Positions 35,648 through 46,855 of a DNA stretch of 64,000 nt are shown in pieces (positions within the stretch are counted from its first letter, which is position 1; each line of letters opens with the position of its first letter). Below the pieces are notes generated by a model. That model made no database searches. It was not told where the DNA came from and saw nothing but the letters and a program-made list of their open reading frames with translations. The stretch lies in NCBI GenBank assembly GCA_963556145.1, contig OY744468.1, positions 1,922,001-1,986,000 of the forward strand. The letters are read 5' to 3'. Position numbers and translations under genes: made by a program. The stretch comes from Hygrocybe punicea. Its lineage: Eukaryota > Basidiomycota > Agaricomycetes > Agaricales > Hygrophoraceae.

Positions 35648-35962
35648 GGCAACGGCAACAGCAGCAGCGGCAACGGCAACAGCAGCAGCAGCAGCAGCAA
35701 CAGCAACAGCAGCAGCGGCAACGGCAGCAGCAGCAGCAGCAGCAGCAGCGCAGCGGCAACGGCAATGGCAACAGCAGCAGCAGCAACAGCAACAGCAGCA
35801 GCAGCAGCAGCAACAGCAACAGCAGCAACGGCAACAGCAGCAGCAGCAGCGCAGCGGCAATGGCAACAGCAGCAGCAGCAACGGCAACAGCAGCAATGGC
35901 AACAGCAGCAGCAGCAGCGGCGGCAGCGGCAATGGCAGCAGCAGCAGCAGCAGCAGAGCAAC
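35458..35962. repeat. (CAG/GCA)n microsatellite with a GAC run
   Basis: About 500 bp of GCA/CAG/CGG triplets, with a (GAC)n stretch at 35510-35590. Open in several frames on both strands, giving Leu, Ala, Gln or Cys homopolymer frames of up to 238 codons that are not genes. Confidence 0.95.
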
Positions 35963-36059
35963 ATCGGCGGCAGCAGCCAGGTACGTCCCCCAAATCCAGT
36001 CCCAATGACATCGGCTAACGAGGGGAATGGACGAGGCGACGACGAAGACCCACCTCACG

Positions 36060-36420
36060 AACACGCCCTAGCCGCGTCAATTGACGTGCAGATGCCCATA
36101 GGAAGTCCCCAGCCCCATCCAACCTCGCGAAAACAGACAGAGCGCATCAATTGACGTGCCCCGTTCTTCGCGAGGTCGTCAGCATGCGCGGACGCCCATG
36201 GAAAGTCCCCGGCCCCATCCAACCTCGCGAAAACAGACGGAGCGTGTCAATTGACGCGTCCCCGTTCTTCGCGAGGTAGGTAGCACGTGTGGACGCCCAT
36301 GGGAAGTGCCTGGCCCCAACCCAACCTCGCAAAAACAGATGGAGCCCCCCCATCTACCTCGTGAGGGTGACAGCCGCGTCAATTGACGCGCGTCAATTGA
36401 CGCGCGTCTGGCCCGCGCGA
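36060..36420. repeat. About 108-bp tandem repeat in the hAT, with GTCAATTGACG palindromes
   Basis: CCCATCCAACCTCGCGAAAA recurs near 36115, 36223 and (variant) 36330, each associated with the palindrome-like CGTCAATTGACG. Confidence 0.75.
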
Positions 36421-37573
36421 GGTATTTGGAGGTGGGTTCGCGGTTCGAACCACATTTGAACGCAGACCGAACGCCGTGAAACCGTTCGACACGGTTCCGG
36501 TTCGGGTTTGGCATTTCGCTGAACCGAACCATCGGTTCTGGTTCCGGTTTTTCAAAAATAGCGAAAAACCGGACCGAACCGAACTTCGGCAACACTAATA
36601 TCAATGTCATACATAACGATTGCCCAAACTGCTGGAGATTTACATTGCCGGCGACGGATACAACAGAACCAGAAGAATTGGTCTTAAGCCTGCAAGCAAT
36701 ATTGGCAAAGAAGGATCTACCACCAATCACAACAATGTAAGGGGTAATATATCTTATATTACAAGAATACTTTATAGAACTCCAATAGTCCACCCGAATG
36801 CCAAATCCCATTTATCCATCAAAGTGTTATCGTTACAGGTCTTAATACCACAGGCTTCAATTCCTTTATCAATAACCTTCATATTCTGCATCGGAAGCTA
36901 GCTTGTTATTTCCCTGAACGTGCAATACAGGACTTTATGCCAGCTACCTACATGGAATACATGGCATTAGCAATAGGAACCCAATATTTTACTGATCGCC
37001 GATCCAATGACACCTCTCGTGAAATCCCATTCGACCGCAATGTTGATTCCAAAGGCATCCTAATGTCCATGGCCAATGCACGCTATTTCCATGGAATGGA
37101 CAACTGGGTCCTTTATTTCAATTTGGAGTCAAGTGGGAATTGATCTCAGTGAGTGTTTGATCATTATGATACAAATACCCAGATTAAAAGAAAAAACATA
37201 TTAGCTTTGTGCCTGGAAATCCTATTTGCTTCAGAGTTGGTGATATTGTTGAGGTTCAATTCACCGTATCGGTGGTTCCTGTGAGGGGAGACAAGTTCAA
37301 GATGATTTTATGCCTGCAATCATTGGCGTTGGTTGAAAGTGACTTTACAGAGGTATCGTTCATATCTTGGCTGTAATTCAGATGTCCACTAATTTGTACA
37401 CTCTTTCAGGATGCGGCCATGAACCGAAAGAACACAAATGTATATGCTCCCACTCCATTATCCAGAATTTCAATCAAACGCAGAGTAGGCTATGACTATC
37501 TAGACGATAATGCGGATGATATCGTGGAGACAAGGAGGCATCTCAAAAATATGAATATTGATCAAAGGGATTA

Positions 37574-38109
37574 ATAGGGTATATGTATTCTGTTCCAACA
37601 CCCACAGGCCTTTGGTATTTGTATCTATGAAGACTATCTCACAATACATTTTGTACTATCACTGAAATTTTTGTAATACTTACTGTGCCGAGATTTTTGT
37701 CATAGGATGTCAAAGTATTCCTAACAGTAGTTTAAAACATTTGTAGAAGTCCATCAAAGGAACGTGGAATGTACTTGAAAGAATTTGTTGGAGTGCTTCT
37801 TCAGGTATTTGTAATACTGCAAGATATTTGTAGCAGTTTTCAAAAATTGTACAGGTCCATGGGTTTTGTTATGCAGCTTATATAGATGTGTAGTAATACT
37901 TAAAACCTTTGTGGTACTCCTCATTAACACATAATGCCTTCAGGTATTTGTAATATTCTATTATACAGATGATGTCGGCAGGTGAAATTCTGAAAATCCC
38001 ATTGTACATGGCTTGTCAGACATATGTCAAGTAGGGAGTTGTATAATGGTCACAGAACATGCATACCAGCATCCAGACATATGACAAACCATATTGAAAA
38101 CTGTTAGTG
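37574..38109. other. Spacer with short AT-rich repeats
   Basis: No gene seen. The phrase GTATTTGTAATACT and relatives recur several times between 37610 and 37960. Confidence 0.5.
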
Positions 38110-39020
38110 CAGCGGCATCCTTATTAAAATTGTTTGTTGCTGAATCTTATCACCAATTGTATGAGAATGCATTCTATATGGGATTTGGGCAGCAACATCT
38201 TTTTTAGAATTGTTGTGGTTTGCCGAACAGTTGACGAACAGGTCATGGAAGCACCATTTGGCAGATTCTCATTAAGCACAAGTACACTAATGCATGGTAA
38301 ATGGCTTGGTGAACGATTGCAAAATTGGTATTGCTCGGTATGCAGTACTATTGCACAATCATTGCTGGATAATATAATCCAATGTATTATGCCTGGTATT
38401 TGGGCAGCAACATTTCTTTTGAAGTTGTTGTGGCTTGCCAAACGGTTGACGAACGAATCGAACACCGTTCAGCAAGTGCTTGTTAAGTCATATAAACAAT
38501 TACAAATATGTGTTAATTCCAAAATGTTGTCTTACATGTCTTATGGGTTATCACACACCTGGGCGAAGATTTACAGCAATCATTGTGTCGATGGTACTGT
38601 ATAGTAAGCAATACACATTTGACAAGTATCTACTCAGACTGTAAGACAAGACTTAGGCATTAATATATTTGTGATGGCTTAGATGGCTTTACATGCACTT
38701 GCCGAATGGCGTTTGATTCGTTCGTCAACAGTTCGGCAAGCCACAACAACTGTAAAAAAAATGTTGCAATGTATTATGCCTGGTATTTGGGCAGGAACAT
38801 TAATATATCTGTGATGGCTTAGATGGCTTTACATGCACTTGCCGAACGGCGTTCGATTTGTTCGTCAACTGTTTGGCAAGCCGCAACAACTGTAAAAAAA
38901 AATTTGCTGCCCAAATTCCATGCAGAATGGATTGACACACACTTGACTTTCAAAAGATCTGGGCCGATCGACAAGGCATTGTCGGTTTTCTTTGTTATTG
39001 CTACAATAGTTGCTTAGTAT
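38110..39020. repeat. Palindromic and tandem repeat block
   Basis: The unit GGTTTGCCGAACAGTTGACGAAC (split here as GGTTTGCC and GAACAGTTGACGAAC) occurs at 38218 and 38440. It recurs inverted near 38700 and 38855 as GTTCGTCAACAGTTCGGCAAG and a variant. A direct tandem copy with a period of about 155 bp links 38657 and 38811. The phrase CCTGGTATTTGGGCAG recurs at 38390 and 38778. Related sequence is found in the foldback at 42305-42948. Confidence 0.75.
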
Positions 39021-40010
39021 CATTTTATAGGCTATTGTAAAATTATGTACAATAAAGTGTAAAGCTGACATTGTGATGGAATTTCCAGTCATTTACTCCT
39101 GCTTCAATTTCCATACAGCCATGAGGAAACCCAAAACAAATGCCAGGACCATCACGATAACACTATCGGGAAGCATCAACCGTGGTCTTGGAATGTTTGT
39201 TATGACATACCTCTTGATCTCTTGTTGTAAAGCCCTTTCACACCATTGCGCTGCCTTTCGCAATCTTCTTTCCCGCCTCGCCTCGGAATGGTGCAGCAGG
39301 TGCTGTGAGCCCCTAGGACCCTGAGGACCCTTAGATAGTCTTTCCCTTTCCTGTTAGTAGCTTAGTCATCCATCTTAGGGTTTTCCCTTGCTTCCCCCCC
39401 CCGCTGCGACTCCTCCTGAGTCTTCCCTCTGAGACCAGGAGATTCCCTCTCCAACGGTCATTTGATAATTTGGTGATTGCTAAAAATATGTTAATACGAT
39501 GCCATAAATGGTTAGTAAACTTACTTATGTTTATCTGATCACCCGCAATGTCGTTCAGGTTGCACCGAGTGAGTTTAGAATGTTTGGCTTGCCCGAAGAA
39601 CATAATACTGGGTTGAGATGATATAAAGTGTAAATCGAGTAAACGTCTAAAGACTACAGATTGAAATTACACAGAAACAATTGTAATTACACAGAAAAAA
39701 TCAGGCTCTCAGGATTCATGCTACATCTGATGTTACACTACATTTGAACACTCTCCTGATCATACTATTTGCCTGTCTCTGCAGTGAATGCCAGAAAATA
39801 CTGTTCAAGATGTTTTCAGCGGGCCAATCCAATATGAATAACAATGCTAAGTCCTGAAACAACATCTACATAGCTAACTTAACAGTATTCTAACAGTATT
39901 CTGCTTGTCCAATAAGCATTCATTCATGTGTATCAGCTACAATAGGTGAATATTGTTATGTCTATCATTTATAACCCATATAAAGTATAATTCCAACATT
40001 AGCATTCCTC
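39021..40010. other. Spacer without recognisable gene
   Basis: Mixed composition and only short open frames. I cannot assign anything. Confidence 0.4.
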
Positions 40011-40025
40011 TTGATATTCATATTG

Positions 40026-42205
40026 ATGGCACTAGATGACATATCAAAGATCAGAATAATAATATTTATTTATGGCAAATCCAACGGATTTCTCGACATG
40101 CCCTTGCATGAGATAGTTGAGAAAAATTTCACTGAGATGGTTGAAAACACTTCAAACCTACCAAATATCGCTCGATATGCATTTGTCAAGCAATTAAATC
40201 TTGATTCACTATACTTTACCTATTGTAAGCACATTACCTGTTATAGGTTATTGTCATGTGACCTGGTTCCAATCATTATATAGTCAGTAACTTTAACTTA
40301 AACTTGGATAACCCACTTCCTCGTGACTAACTCCAGCAACAAATACCTGTATCTGGTACCTTTCATAGTTCACATTATCAAATCATTTACACACCTTCAT
40401 CTCTGTAGTTTTGAAATATGCCTAGAGCTCAGGAATTTGGCTATGAAGTTTGCACCCATATCTGTCCAGGACGAAAATGCACATCAGTACAGACATGAAC
40501 CAACCTTTGGAACAAAGAAGGGAGCTCCTGTCAGTGACATTGTGGATCAGCATTGAAACACCCAAATTGTATCTCATCTGGAATCTGCCCACAGTCTGTG
40601 TGTCTTGGCCAGAGGTTCATAGAGAACTCTCAAGGCGTCCGAAATCCTATGGATGAGGAGTGTTCACTATTGCCACCATCACGCTCACCGTCTCCCTCCA
40701 ATGTCGAAATGGATTATACCCCAATGAATACAATAGCGCCAACTGCCAACAACCAAGTCTTCCGAATTATCTTTGTTCTTGATCCTACGACATGTGTTGT
40801 CAGCAAAGCTGCCGCAACAAACGACCTGGCATTTGTTACAACCACAATATCAAAGAAGGAATACGATACCGTTTCACACCTTGAGGGGTTTATACACAAC
40901 ATCAAAAACCACAAGTCTAGTTATGGGGTTTGCATTCAGGAATGGGTATGTATTTCGTCTTGGTGATCTAGATAAGTTTATACCTGATGCAATCTATAAT
41001 GAATAGGTTTATGTGGCCATGTGAATGCAGCATTGGCAATGCGATGATTCCAATACACCAGCACAACGATTCCAGGTTAAATACATGTTTTGGCCAGAAT
41101 TCCATCATGTGATGCTCCAATACAATCAAAAAAACAAAACATGGGAAAAGTTCAAATCAGCCAATTGTGTCTTTGGTGGAGTCGACATGGGAATGTCATA
41201 CATGTGAGGGTTTAAATAATTGCCATCCGGTCTTTGATTGATGGAAGAATTTATAGCGGTAATCAATATGGTATAACGCTGGAAAATGTGTCAAGCTTCT
41301 TGGCTGGAATCGAGGAGCTTTGTTGAATGGTCCATGTGTGGCCACCACCGAAACAAATGAATACAGTTCATCTGAAATGGACGCAGATGCAGAACCTGCT
41401 CCACATAGCCTTTACAAAGACACACACAATACGCCCGCAAGCGAGATTGTTGATAGATGGAGAACCATTTCCGGCAAATATTGTGTTGAAAAGAATGCAT
41501 AGTGACACCGGCCACCACATTTTATTCCCGGGTGATCCAAGACGTAATTGGGATTATATGTGTCAGAATAGTGAGGTGCCTGGTTCATGTTGGTTCGGTC
41601 AAACCTACATTGAGCCGCTAGCCAAAATTGGAGAATGGTGGGTGTTTTTGGTGGGTGGAAGGGTCATCTATATGGTCCACACACATTGCAACAAGGAAAT
41701 GAAATCATGGAAGTGGGACATTGTGACAACATTTTATATGTTGGAGGAATTGAGGTAAGTACAAATGCCCTCTCTCACACCATAAACCTTAATCCCTCAT
41801 CTCGTTTAAGATCGTTCCAATTCACAAGGGATTTTGTTGAAAACAGATGTCTGCAATCCGGACCAAGGCTCCATTGCGATTCGAGACCAAGGCAAACAAC
41901 AATTCTTCGACTTCGTTCAAAGCACATATGAGGGCCTATATGCTATTGAGTCAAGCATGATTGGTGGAAAGCCTTTAATGAGTGTATTTTGTCGGATAGA
42001 CATCTCACTCATTGTTGATTCACAAACCAACCATGTTTGCTATTTTGTGAACGAGGTTGAAAGGTATCATACCACAAGCTTGTGGTCCAACATGAAGCAA
42101 GGTGTGAAGTCTGTTCGTGCTCCACTCGGATCTTTTGCGGACACGTTTTCGAGTGTATTCTACAAGTACCTTGTAGACATTACAAATCCATATCTGTATC
42201 TTTAA
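40026..42205 (+). CDS. Agaricomycete-type hypothetical protein, multi-exon
   Basis: Function unknown. Exon-like segments in order: 40026-40220 (IFIYGKSNGFLDMPLHEIVE), 40435-40555, 40560-40945 (Ser/Pro-rich then FRIIFVLDPTTCVVSK), 41030-41205 (FWPEFHHVMLQYN and NCVFGGVDMGMSY), 41330-41755 (FPANIVLKRMHSDTG, HILFPGDPRRNWDY, WFGQTYIEPLAKIGEWWVF) and 41830-42205 (CRIDISLIVDS, CYFVNEVERYHTTSLW), ending in TAA. GT-AG introns of the usual short size fit between them. The FVNEVER..TTSLW and WFGQTYIEPL..IGEWRVF patterns are ones I recall from mushroom genomes without annotation. Palindromic repeat blocks of related sequence flank the gene on both sides, which may mean it was carried by a mobile unit. 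Confidence 0.6.
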
Positions 42206-42304
42206 ATATGTCACTAACCACGATTTCATCGAACATTATTGCATTGGTTGTATTTATTGTCTTGTCCACTGGCCGTAAGAAAATTCCGCAACCATATTTG
42301 ATGC

Positions 42305-42948
42305 ATGGGCCTGACATTGGTTGTATTGATTCTCTTGCACACTGGCCATAACTCAATTATACAATTATCTACAGCATATTCGACAGATGTCGACGACGTT
42401 TCTTGTATTTATTTAAATTTTGTGACTGAGAAACCTCTGCTGAATGGTTGACGAACAGATCGAACACCGTTCGTCAGGGGTCTGAGAGCTGTGACACATT
42501 TTGTTTTCCTACAAACTACCGTACAACAGTTATACGACCCACTACAGCATAGTTGACACATGGCCATGACATTGGTTAGGTTGATTATGCCCACTGGCCA
42601 TAATAAAATTCCACAGCCATCTACAATATGGCTGTGGAATTCTTTTGTGGGCAGTGGGTAAAGAGAATAAACACAACCAACATCAAGCCCATGTGTCAAA
42701 TATGCTGTAAACGATCGTACAACTGTTGTATGGTAGTTTGTAGGAAAATAAAACATGTCACAGCTCCCAGACCCCTGACAGGCGGCGTTCGATCAGTTTG
42801 TCAGCCATTCGGCAGAGGTTTCCCAGTCACAAAAAATTAAATAAATACAAGAAATATCTTCAACATCTGTCTAAAACGCTGTAGATAATTGTATAATTGA
42901 GTTATGGCCAGTGCACAAAAGAATCAATACAACCAATGTCAGGCCCAT
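42305..42948. repeat. Large foldback: two arms of about 315 bp around an 11-bp loop
   Basis: The left arm 42305-42618 runs from ATGGGCCTGACATTGGTTGT to CCACAGCC; the right arm 42630-42948 runs from GGCTGTGG to ACAACCAATGTCAGGCCCAT. The arms pair over their full length with modest divergence, so transcripts would form a long hairpin. No target duplication is visible. It contains the GACGAACAGATCGAACACCG motif shared with 38110-39020. Confidence 0.85.
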
Positions 42949-43125
42949 AGTCTGGTTGGGTCAGACTGACATTGAGTCACTCGTAATTTTTGCTGAGTGG
43001 AAAAGACATGTCCACACATATTGCCACCATGAGACAACTCATGGATGTTGGACATTGTCAGAACAATTCGGGATAACTTGAGGTAAGTGCACATGCCCTC
43101 ATACGAGCCCTTGCAGCGTATCTTT

Positions 43126-43860
43126 CCCAGTAACATTGGGAGAGCCGATGGGCTAAAGGTCCAATCCCAGTGGATGGGCCGAGATGGGCCGAGATAAAAT
43201 CCAGACCTATTGTATTGGATGGGCCGAGATGAGCCGAGATATTTCTGTCCCTTGGTATTGAATGGGCCCATAAAGTTAGAAATAAGGATTTCCCACTAGA
43301 ATTGAATGGGCTGAGATGGGGTTAGATATTTATTTCCCACTGGCATTGGATGGGCCGAGATGGGGTGGGTTATTTATTTTCCACTGGCATTGGATGGGCC
43401 GAGATGGGAGGGGATATTTATGTCCCATTGGCATTGGATGGGCTGAGATGGGGTCAGATATTTATTTCCCACTGGCACTGGATGGGCCGAGATGGGGTAG
43501 GATATTTATTCCCCACTGGCACTGGATGGGCCCACATTGGGTGGGATATTTATTCCACACTGGCACTGGATGGGCCGAGATGGGGTAGGATATTTATTCC
43601 CCACTGGCACTGGATGGGCCGAGATGGGGTGGGATATTTATTCCCCACTGGCACTGGATGGGCCGAGATGGGGTGGGATATTTATTCCGCACTGGCACTG
43701 GCTTCGGTGGGATATTTATTCCCCACTAGCAGTGGATGGGCCGACATCAGGGGGACCAACATTTCCCACCAAACGTGGGGATGCGATATATCTGTCCCCT
43801 GGCAGAGAGGGAGATTTCTTTTCCACTGCCATTGGATGGGCCAAGATTAAGGTAATATTT
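43126..43860 (+). repeat. Left 44-bp repeat array of the KDZ element
   Basis: Units have the form CACTGGCACTGGATGGGCCG followed by AGATGGGGTGGGATATTTATTCCC. They are most regular at 43310-43700 and degenerate outwards. The orientation is opposite to 61735-64000. The parallel 166- and 164-codon plus-strand frames only follow the repeat. Confidence 0.9.
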
Positions 43861-44168
43861 ACTCTACACTGGCATCCACATCCAGAGGATAACGAAATCT
43901 CTTTCCTGACATTCTGTAGATATACGCTGCAGATATCAGGACATATTCTCGCCTCCCTGAACTTTAATAACCACATTTTTTACCAGTCATTCCACCTCCT
44001 ACTGGACCTCACTTTTCCATATTTGTATTGAAACATTATGCATTTCAATGTAGCAAATGATACACATCACATCATGCAGACAGGACAAGGAAACAATGAC
44101 AAAATTAACACATTGACTCTGGAGCATTGCAGATATGAAGACCAAGCTTGCAGCCAGACCAGAGAATA

Positions 44169-46405
44169 TCACTTCCTTAACCTCTCACTGGTCCTCACAT
44201 GTCCAGTCTTAGGTTTTTTGGGTTTGTCCTTTCTTTTTGATGATGCTCCCCCAGCACCTCCGCCATGGCGCGGTTTGCCCTTGCCCTTGCCCTTGTCCCC
44301 ACTGGGTGGTCCAGGTGGATCCTCAACCTCATGCTCTTCCTCTTTCTCTTCCAAGAATGTCCTCAGCCTATCTGCTCTCTCCAACAACTTGTGAGTGTGT
44401 TCCGCGGTGTACGAAGATCCCCACACATATTCGGGAATCCCCCTGGTAGAGTCGAAGTCGCCTTCGGTGAAGTGAGCGGCCGCAAATTCTCGTAAGGCCA
44501 GGCCAATGACCAATAGAATAACTGCAATGTCAGCCGGATATTGCAACGTCTCCATCCATACCATGATCTCTTCTAGAGCATTGCCATCATGGAACTCAGG
44601 CGGCAGAAATTGGCCGGGGTAACTCCATGACATCCAGGCATGTTCAGGATTATTGACGTCCCATTCCTGACCCAGGTTATTCATTTCAACACGTATTCTT
44701 GAAATGTATTACTCACATAATGGTCATAGCAAAACTTGACCAAACTCAGGTATTGCCTACTGTCGTTCAAGGTTTGTAAATATGCAAATCTTGCCTCTTT
44801 GTCTGGGCCGACTGCGGCTGGACTAAACAACCAGATAAACAAATGGAAATGCACATGGGGCAGATAATGCATATCACTTACGATCGATTTGGCAATGTGC
44901 TTGCGGCCCCATACTCAATCCGTGTTGAAGGTCCAGGCTCATTGTCCGAGATGTCATCATCATCAGAAATATCCACATATCTCCTTTTCTTGGCGTTTTT
45001 GTTCTTCAACAGATTCTCTGTATCTGAGGCCCTCGCAGACTTGAATTTGAGGGCCACCAACCCGCCTGCCTGCCGGTTCTCCCAGTGGTCAAAGACCAGC
45101 TTCAGCTGGTCCTTCTTCATCTTTGTCGGCTCCATTATCTGCTGTCCATTGGGGAGATACTCAGCATCTATAAATTCCCCCAGGGAATCTCTTATCCTCA
45201 ACCATGGGACTGTCGCATTCTGGTTGTTCGTATATTGGCCTGCAACATATGGTGAGTCGTGTTTTATTCCAGTCATTCTGCTCAACTTACGGTAGGACAT
45301 TGTCACAAATGCCCTAAAGACATCCTTCTTCTTCGGCAGTGACATCCCCTTTGTGTCAGGGAGGATGGGTGCACCAAACTCGTCGACTTGCAAGACAAAT
45401 GGCACGCTCTTATCGTGTTCCTTCCTGGGCAGGCTGGGACCCTTTCCCTTGTCGACATCACTTTCTTCTCCATCACTCTGCTCATCTAATGTATGATCAG
45501 AGAAGTGAATGTTGATGATACCTTGAACATACCATATTCGGTAAACACCCACTCATTCCATAATTTCATCACCTTGTCCTGGAAAGTTTTGCTTTTTGAA
45601 AAAATTTCCCCTTGAATGTTGTGGGTTTCAAATCTACCGATAATGTTGGGTGAGTTCAAATAATTTGCAGCAGGTGAAATATTACTTCGTTGTTTGAGCA
45701 ACGCCTTTCCGATCCTTCCAGCCAACCAAGACAAGCACCTTCACCCCCATCTGCACATCCAATTCCTTTACAAACTTGCTAACCACCTTGCTCATCGAAT
45801 TTTCCGCATTGCTACCCCAGAGGCTTCAGTAGAAGACAACGATGTGAGAAAAGGTTTTCACTTACCTACTCCGCACTTCATCTGTTAGTTTCCCACTATT
45901 CCACTCCGCAGCGAGACCCTCAAACTCTGCCCTTCTTTCGGGGGTCAACTTCTCCATGACCCAGGTGCAAGCATCTTTATATACGGCGATGAACTCCTTG
46001 CTTCCGGGCTTTCCACCTGAAAGCTCCTGGATTCTCTCTTTTATTTCCTCCTTCATCTTCTCCACCACAACAGCGCGTAAGTCCCATGTTCTGACAAATT
46101 TCGCTCGAGTCTTCTTTTTGCCAGCATCCTCATGTCCATCATCCTTGTGATTCTTCAACCATATGATGATTTTCTACATAGAATGTGATGTCAGCCTATA
46201 TGTGAGTATAGCTTATAAGGCGAAGTTCAAGTACTTTGGCCAAACCCTCAATGTGACCATCCTTAACAACTTCCCTGCTCTTCTTCTTTATTTCCGAATG
46301 AATTCTTTTAATGATCACTGTCTTGCTGTCCCTGTCAGGGGCATTTTGGTAATCCTGCTTATGGTTTTTCAGGATTTCAAGATATTCAGGAACGACCCAA
46401 CTCAT
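44169..46405 (-). CDS. KDZ-associated accessory protein, basic C-terminus, multi-exon
   Basis: No biochemical role is known to me. Exon pieces on the minus strand: 46405-46200 (start MSWVVPEYLEILKNHK), 46160-45880 (RTWDLRAVVVEKMKEEI, LTPERRAEFEGLAAEWN), about 45840-45500 (SKFVKELDVQMGVKVLVL), about 45500-44890 (PFVLQVDEFGAPILPD and DISDDDDISD), 44870-44710 and 44684-44169, ending in a Lys/Arg/Gly/Pro-rich tail. Proteins with the same LTPEERAEFE..VEKWN-type segment are frequent beside KDZ and other transposons in Agaricomycetes. The acidic patch and the basic tail suggest a nuclear DNA- or chromatin-associated protein; this is inference. A GTCACGGCCGATTC half-site lies 137 bp upstream of the start. 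Confidence 0.65.
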
Positions 46406-46540
46406 AGTGGAGGGGATGATAGTGGGGATAATTTTGACGTGATGCTAAGGGGGATGAGCAAGGGGGAAACAATTTTCAACCATCCAAACACGATCATGTG
46501 ATGCAGGGATTGGATCACGGTCACATGACCTGTGTGACCT

Positions 46541-46554
46541 GTCACGGCCGATTC
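46541..46554. promoter_or_regulatory. Half-site of the KDZ palindromic motif
   Basis: GTCACGGCCGATTC matches one arm of the palindromes at 52972, 54189 and 57794. The second arm is degraded to TGCGACATGTCAC. Upstream of the accessory gene that starts at 46405. Confidence 0.5.
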
Positions 46555-46855
46555 ACCTGCTGCGACATGTCACATCACATGTATTGCACAGGATTCAACC
46601 TTTAAGTTTTGCACAAACATGGGATACATTTTGACAACTACTAAAAATACAGTAATGCAATGTATGTAACGAGACATAAAATACAAAATTTGCAGAATCG
46701 AAAGCTGACAACAATGGGGACAATGACAACATTTGCAGATGGAAACTTATAGTGGAAAATCTAATGATAAATAATGAGAGGCAGACGCGACTGGTAAATG
46801 ATTGATTAAGCATGAGCCGGTATTCTGCTAACGAACAGCAGAACACCTACTTGGT

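Larger units (their letters stand above)
34060..36597. mobile_element. Non-autonomous hAT transposon with 8-bp TSD, containing a solo LTR
   Basis: Terminal inverted repeats TAGTGATGCCGAAGTTC and GAACTTCGGCAACACTA (16 of 17 paired) are flanked by perfect ATATCAAT copies (34052-34059, 36598-36605). Subterminal regions carry many AACCGAACC/CGGTTCAAACCG motifs. The element is 2538 bp including a 932-bp LTR insertion with its TSD, so 1606 bp originally. The core is a CAG/GCA triplet array followed by about three 108-bp repeats. No transposase is present. The termini share TAGTGTTGCC with the hAT at 17105. Confidence 0.93.
33650..37573 (+). pseudogene. Agaricomycete-type multi-exon gene split by a hAT insertion
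   Basis: Coding pieces on the plus strand: about 33652-33805 (Cys-rich CFKRKC...CVFCAEAC), about 33846-33996, about 34045-34059, then after the hAT 36606-36737 (DCPNCWRFTLPATD), about 36841-37143 (FDRNVDSKGILMSMANARYF), about 37203-37350 (RVGDIVEVQFTVSVVPVRGD) and about 37410-37573, ending SIKRRVGYDYLDD...MNIDQRD and a stop. The last three exons match a family I recall only from Agaricomycetes, with a closing KRRVGYD-type motif. Function unknown. Removing the hAT and one TSD gives an open join (ISNI then NVIHND). A probable intron runs from about 33997 to 34044. The 5' end is lost or beyond Helitron 3. The exon borders are estimates. Confidence 0.6.

Noticed and set aside
35293..36064. Frames of 223-238 codons in the triplet array
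   Set aside because: Homopolymeric Leu/Cys/Ala/Gln, open on several frames, caused by GCA/CAG repeats inside a hAT element.
43316..44031. Plus-strand frames of 90-166 codons in the left array
   Set aside because: Repeat-driven counterparts of the right array frames.
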